Shown here piece by piece: positions 59,995-64,000 of a stretch of 64,000 bases of DNA; the stretch's first letter is position 1; every line of letters starts with the position of its first letter. Location: the NCBI GenBank assembly GCA_024449915.1, contig JAMZAV010005035.1, forward strand, positions 1-64,000, given 5' to 3'. The position numbers were made by a program, and so were the translations under genes. The DNA comes from Sweltsa coloradensis. Taxonomy: Eukaryota; Arthropoda; Insecta; Plecoptera; Chloroperlidae. A model generated the notes under the pieces. That model was not told the origin of the DNA, ran no database searches, and saw nothing but the letters and a program-made list of their open reading frames with translations.

Positions 59995-60244
59995 CTGGCC
60001 AGAGTGGGATTGTATACAAAAACCTGACGAGCGTTATGGCCGGGGATTCAGAGTGCAAATGTCAGTATGACGGCTACACTTCATGCCCCCTGGTGACCGG
60101 GTACGGAAGCTGCATCTTGGCGGAGTTTGACTACACACTACAACCTCTGGAGACCCTGCCTATCAGACAAGACAAGGAGCGAATTACGTCTTACTACATG
60201 AAGACCTTGCTGCTTCCCAGCTTGTACTGGCACTTGATGCTCAA
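59995..60244 (+). CDS. SQOR: Sulfide:quinone oxidoreductase, sixth recognised exon (second catalytic Cys)
   Basis: A 250 nt exon from the acceptor TTTCCAG to the donor GTAAGT, entering in phase 1 and leaving in phase 2. It encodes AGQSGIVYKNL (Ala codon split G|CT), YDGYTSCPLVTGYGSCILAE, FDYTLQPLETLP and LLLPSLYWHLMLK. The Cys of YTSCPLVTGY (codon 60084-60086) corresponds to the second catalytic cysteine. LYWHLML starts the C-terminal membrane-associated part. The last exon (continuing with a GYWGGP-like motif in relatives) was not found before 64000. It may lie beyond the window. Confidence 0.95.
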
Positions 60245-60559
60245 GTAAGTTATAAATAGAAGCATCCTTGAAAAAACTCTTTCTAAGCCATCTTGCATCT
60301 TAAATTCATTACTCACCTAAGCCAGCCAGTCTGAAAGGCCTAAAAAATGGTTGGCAATTGGCATCCTTAAAAGTCTAAAAACATTTTTTTGCCCATTGGC
60401 CACATTTAGGCCTACAGATAGCCTATCATGATGTCCATTAAATGTTATAAAATTGCAATTGTTTTTAGTCAACTTTTTCATGTCTCAAGTGCCTGGAGCC
60501 GATGTCACTGTGCACCGACCACTGAACTAGCATCTTGATTCTTGACAGTTTTATTTTAA

Positions 60560-61162
60560 CCCGAGAGTAGTCGCGCCCCTGTTTGTAACGTTAGTAGTCG
60601 CGCCCGGTCCTTTAGACCGCATTATTTATTATGGGCTAATAACGTTAGGATGACGTTTTGATTACCAATATAAGATAATTTATCATATATGTGACAGCTT
60701 ACATGGTTATATTAATCAATTATCAATCAATAATCAATAAACAATCAATCAATAATCAATCAAACACAGAATGTTGCAAAACTACAAAAAGGTATAAAAA
60801 TATGTTTTGAAACACCCTGTTGTTCGAATTATTAATCCAAGACAGTAATATTATGCCAACACTGTATGTTGAAGAGTAATCAACCTACAATAACAAAATA
60901 CATGTCTCATAATGGTGATTGAGTATGCATATTTTTGCCTCCCTTAGTAGTCGCGCAGCGGTCGAAAAGACCAAGCAACCGAACAGGACCTCTTATCTTA
61001 GTTGAAGTTCTGCAGAACACTGAATCGCGTATTGCACACCGGCTTCACAAATCTATTTTGGGAAGGTAGGCGGAACTAGACAAGCCACGCATGCGCGCTG
61101 TACAAATACCAACTGTTGAAAAAAAAAGTTGGTCTAAAAGACCACACGCGACTACTCTCGGG
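60560..61162. mobile_element. piggyBac-type MITE
   Basis: The exact inverted ends CCCGAGAGTAGTCGCG / CGCGACTACTCTCGGG are flanked by TTAA (60556-60559) and ATAA (61163-61166), a TTAA duplication with one change. AGTAGTCGCGC recurs inside (near 60593 and 60945), in each case followed by a GGTC...AGACC palindrome. The length is 603 bp, with no transposase. Confidence 0.7.
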
Positions 61163-61166
61163 ATAA

Positions 61167-62444
61167 ACAACTTGAGGAACTGTGAGAACGTTGCATATTG
61201 CCTCTCTCACTGCCCTTATTATATTCCACTAATATCTATGAGACGAGGCAATGAGGATACAAGATAACGACGTAACTAGCATTGAGCAGTTGTTATTTCT
61301 TGTGTCTCCTTCTTCACAGATGAGGGATGCCCAATTTAGTTTAAATTTCCTAAACTTAAAAACTACTATACTGCGTTTAAACGTGCACCATTCTCCCAAA
61401 TGACAACCTTTGCAAATCACTTCTAAATATTTCCCACTTTGAGTGGTTGACCTGGAGATAAGGTCGTGTGATGTACAGTGGCGAAGCGTCGGTGTAGGCA
61501 TCGAGACTGTCTACCCTACTAAAAAAATTAACAAAAATAATATTCTAAACATGGCGGAGAGAAGTGAGAAATGGTTTTTCAAACATACACAGACAAAGCA
61601 ACGAATGAAAGCGTTACATTCTGCGCGAACGTGGTCTCTTTCCATGCCTTTGCACTACTTATTGACAATTGAGACAACTAGGATTCTGTCTCCAAGCCTT
61701 TTCCCCTCTACTCTATGGCACAGTGCTTGTCCACCCCCCCTCAAGTAGCATAGGCTATTGAGACATGTCTCATCGCGCTTCAGTTCGTTTTTTGGCTGCA
61801 TTTTCGATTGTTGCGTGCATGGATACTATTATACACTTGTTTGGTTGTGCTTGAATAAGTGTTACAGCCTTACAGCTTGAGTAATTGTTTTGTTATTTAA
61901 TATATTATTCTGATTCTGACATGGCTGCAAAATTGCAATAATATAATAGAGGAATTGACTAAAAAGTTTCCACTGTACAAAAACAACGGTATTTTGGTAT
62001 TGCTTTCAGGACTAATACTTTTTTCTATAACGCACCAAACGCATTCTAAAACCTTCATGTTCAAAATTTTCGACTGCGGCACTAATGTATTGTATTGCAT
62101 TTATTTAGCCTCGTTTAGTTCATATACATTAAATTAATATATAAAATATATAAAATACTGAACATTTGAGTTGTCATTAATTTATAAAAAGTTTTCAAAA
62201 CACTAAAACTATAATTAAAAAATAACTAAGAGAGTGTTCATGCAGAATTGGCAAAAAACCTTTATAAAACTGCGTGCTTTGGGAGAGTCGATCTAAATTG
62301 CTCTACAGAATAATAACATTTATCTAAAAGCATGGCTTTGAGTTCTTTCTTAAAACGAGTACAATCTTTGATATTCCTGATATGTAACGGTACAGAATTG
62401 TAAAGGTTTGTGCCCGACACTGCAAGCCCTTTTTGTCTCATTGA
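61167..62444 (+). other. Non-coding stretch downstream of the last SQOR exon seen
   Basis: No exon matching the SQOR C-terminus and no element was recognised in about 1.3 kb. Confidence 0.4.
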
Positions 62445-63248
62445 TTGGATGAGCGTAGCGAGCGAAGCGAAGATTCCATTTCACTACACTGGAGAAAAAA
62501 ATCCGGAATGTTTTTTTTTTTTTTTTTTCTTTTTTTTTCTGTTTGTATTTTTGTGTGTTTGTTAACACGATTCCGGCTAAACCGATACTCCGATTGCGAT
62601 GAAATTTTATGGAGGCCTTCGAAATCTCTGAACTTAGAACTGCCACGTTTTTGAGCGCAATCGGGAAATTTTTTCTCATAAAAAACGCAATTCTACGATT
62701 TTTTTCGATTTTTTAAAACATTTCTTCGACTTATAACACCTACATGCTTTATCCGATTCTAATGATTTTTTCACAGAACCTTTATTTTATGAAATAAGAT
62801 ATTCGTGTGAAATTTGGGCGTAATCAAAAAATTATTTCTCAATAAAATCGTAATTTTACGGGTTTTTTCTTTTTTAAAACAATTCTTTGACTTATAACAA
62901 ATACATGCTTTATCCTATTGTAATGATTTTTTTACAGAACCTTAATTTCATGAATTAACATATTCGTGTTAAATTTTAGCGCAATCGAATAATTATTCTT
63001 ATGAAAATTGCAATTTTACGTACTTTTCTTTTTAAAAAATTACGATTAAAAAATTAAGTTTATTTTTATTTTTTAAATTTAATTAAAAAAATTAAGTTAA
63101 TTTTTTATTTTATTTAATTTAATTTAAAAAATCTTCGACTAAGTAATGATTTTTTCACAGAACAACAAAAAATCCGCGTAACACATGGCAGCTCAATGCA
63201 CCATATTCGCTCATCCAACAACGCGGCGGGACTTAAGCGTTTTCCTAG
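62445..63248 (+). mobile_element. Helitron-like element, family 1, best-preserved copy
   Basis: An 804 bp element. It starts TTGGATGAGCGTAGCGAGCG. It has a T-rich tract with GTTTGTATTTTTGTGTG, two tandem units of about 150 bp with CACCTACATGCTTTATCCGA-like motifs, and then CGCTCATCCAA (exact complement of the 5' tip). It ends with the hairpin AACGC-N12-GCGTT, TTCCTAG and a flanking T. The 3' inverted repeat lies about 30 bp inside the end, so the terminal repeats are asymmetric, as described for Helentrons. Confidence 0.65.
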
Positions 63249-63332
63249 TAGCTTACACTTTGGTGCCCTTAGTTTATCCTTATTCCTAGTATTTAAATTA
63301 TGAAAATCTGAATTACTAGTAAATAGTAGGGT

Positions 63333-64000
63333 TGCCGTTTAATAATCAATATATCGATCGATACGATTATTTCCCGAAACGATCGATAATCGATTCAGTC
63401 TTCCAGGATCGATTATCGATATTTCGATAATCGAATAGCTCGCCCGCCCGAAATTTTGTAATTTACCGCCCGCTTTGCAGAACTTCATAAAATAGTACCA
63501 GTCAAGACATTAATCACTTTATTCCGTTAAAAATGCGTCCACTGCGAGATCCACAACACTCGTAAGGCGTGAAGTACGAAGCGCCTGCACTGTGCAGTAC
63601 AGGCCACCAGCATGACGCCTGTGTGTTACAGGCTGGCTCGGCTCGGGCGGCAGGCGACTGCATTCCCGCGCCGATCAGGCGCTGATTGCACAACCTCGGC
63701 GCGTCACGGCCAAGCAAGGTCAACAAGTATTTTATCGAGATGCAGCATTCCTCCCCACTCCACGCCAACTCGTAATCGCTTTTCTTATTTCCGTAGTGCT
63801 ACGATAATATTATCTTATCAGTTCTCTCACACCAATATTACGTCGTCTTCCAAAACTAATGTCTAACAATATTCATCTCGTCACGTAATAAATATCGGAG
63901 CATTGAATAATGAATAGTTAAACTGATAATATCTCGTAAATGAATGAACGACAATCTCAACAAAAGCTGAAATGAAACTTCACAGAACCACGATTTCCAA
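63333..64000 (+). mobile_element. Possible hAT-type element, left end (cut by window)
   Basis: TAGGGTTGCC matches the tip of the hAT element at 50175-51061. It is followed by ATCGAT/ATTATCGAT repeats of the kind seen in subterminal regions. The other end was not found, so the extent is unknown. The remaining DNA to the window end shows no gene. Confidence 0.35.

Overview
This is animal (metazoan) nuclear DNA. It has spliced genes with GT..AG introns of kilobase size, no operons, and a dense mix of eukaryotic transposable elements. The AT-rich background, the frequent short motif TAGGCCTA, a CR1-type retrotransposon with a 2A-like peptide and several MITE families suggest a marine invertebrate. 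An echinoderm, hemichordate or similar animal is plausible, but the sequence does not fix the species.

Two host genes can be supported. On the minus strand a Rab small GTPase is spread over four recognised exons: 31041-30914, 30828-30696, 29236-29081 and 9904-9717. It ends in a Cys-Cys prenylation signal. Its last intron is about 19.2 kb and holds an 11.2 kb LTR retrotransposon and a 3.6 kb CR1-like element. On the plus strand a sulfide:quinone oxidoreductase gene (SQOR) has six contiguous in-phase exons between 37815 and 60244, with both catalytic cysteines. The first coding exon of each gene and the last SQOR exon were not found. The two genes are divergent, so their promoters should lie within 31042-37814 if the missing first exons do too.

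Most of the rest is mobile DNA. The main elements are: a Ty3/gypsy element (11010-22223) inside a Helitron-like element; at least eight Helitron-like copies in three families that share a 3' hairpin; an APE-type CR1-like element (22430-26045, minus); an R4/Dong-like element with a restriction-like endonuclease between TAA-type microsatellites (about 43100-45594, minus); 3' ends of other non-LTR elements; tRNA-derived SINEs; and MITE-type DNA elements assigned by termini and target duplications to hAT, PIF/Harbinger, piggyBac and a TA-flanked type. Two fold-back structures (38481-38880 and 47825-48178) do not fit a family I recognise.

The gypsy element looks much noisier than its surroundings (homopolymer indels, frameshifts). 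Residual long-read error is as likely there as true decay. I saw no CRISPR, rRNA gene or confident functional tRNA gene. Element coordinates were read by eye and may be off by a few bases.
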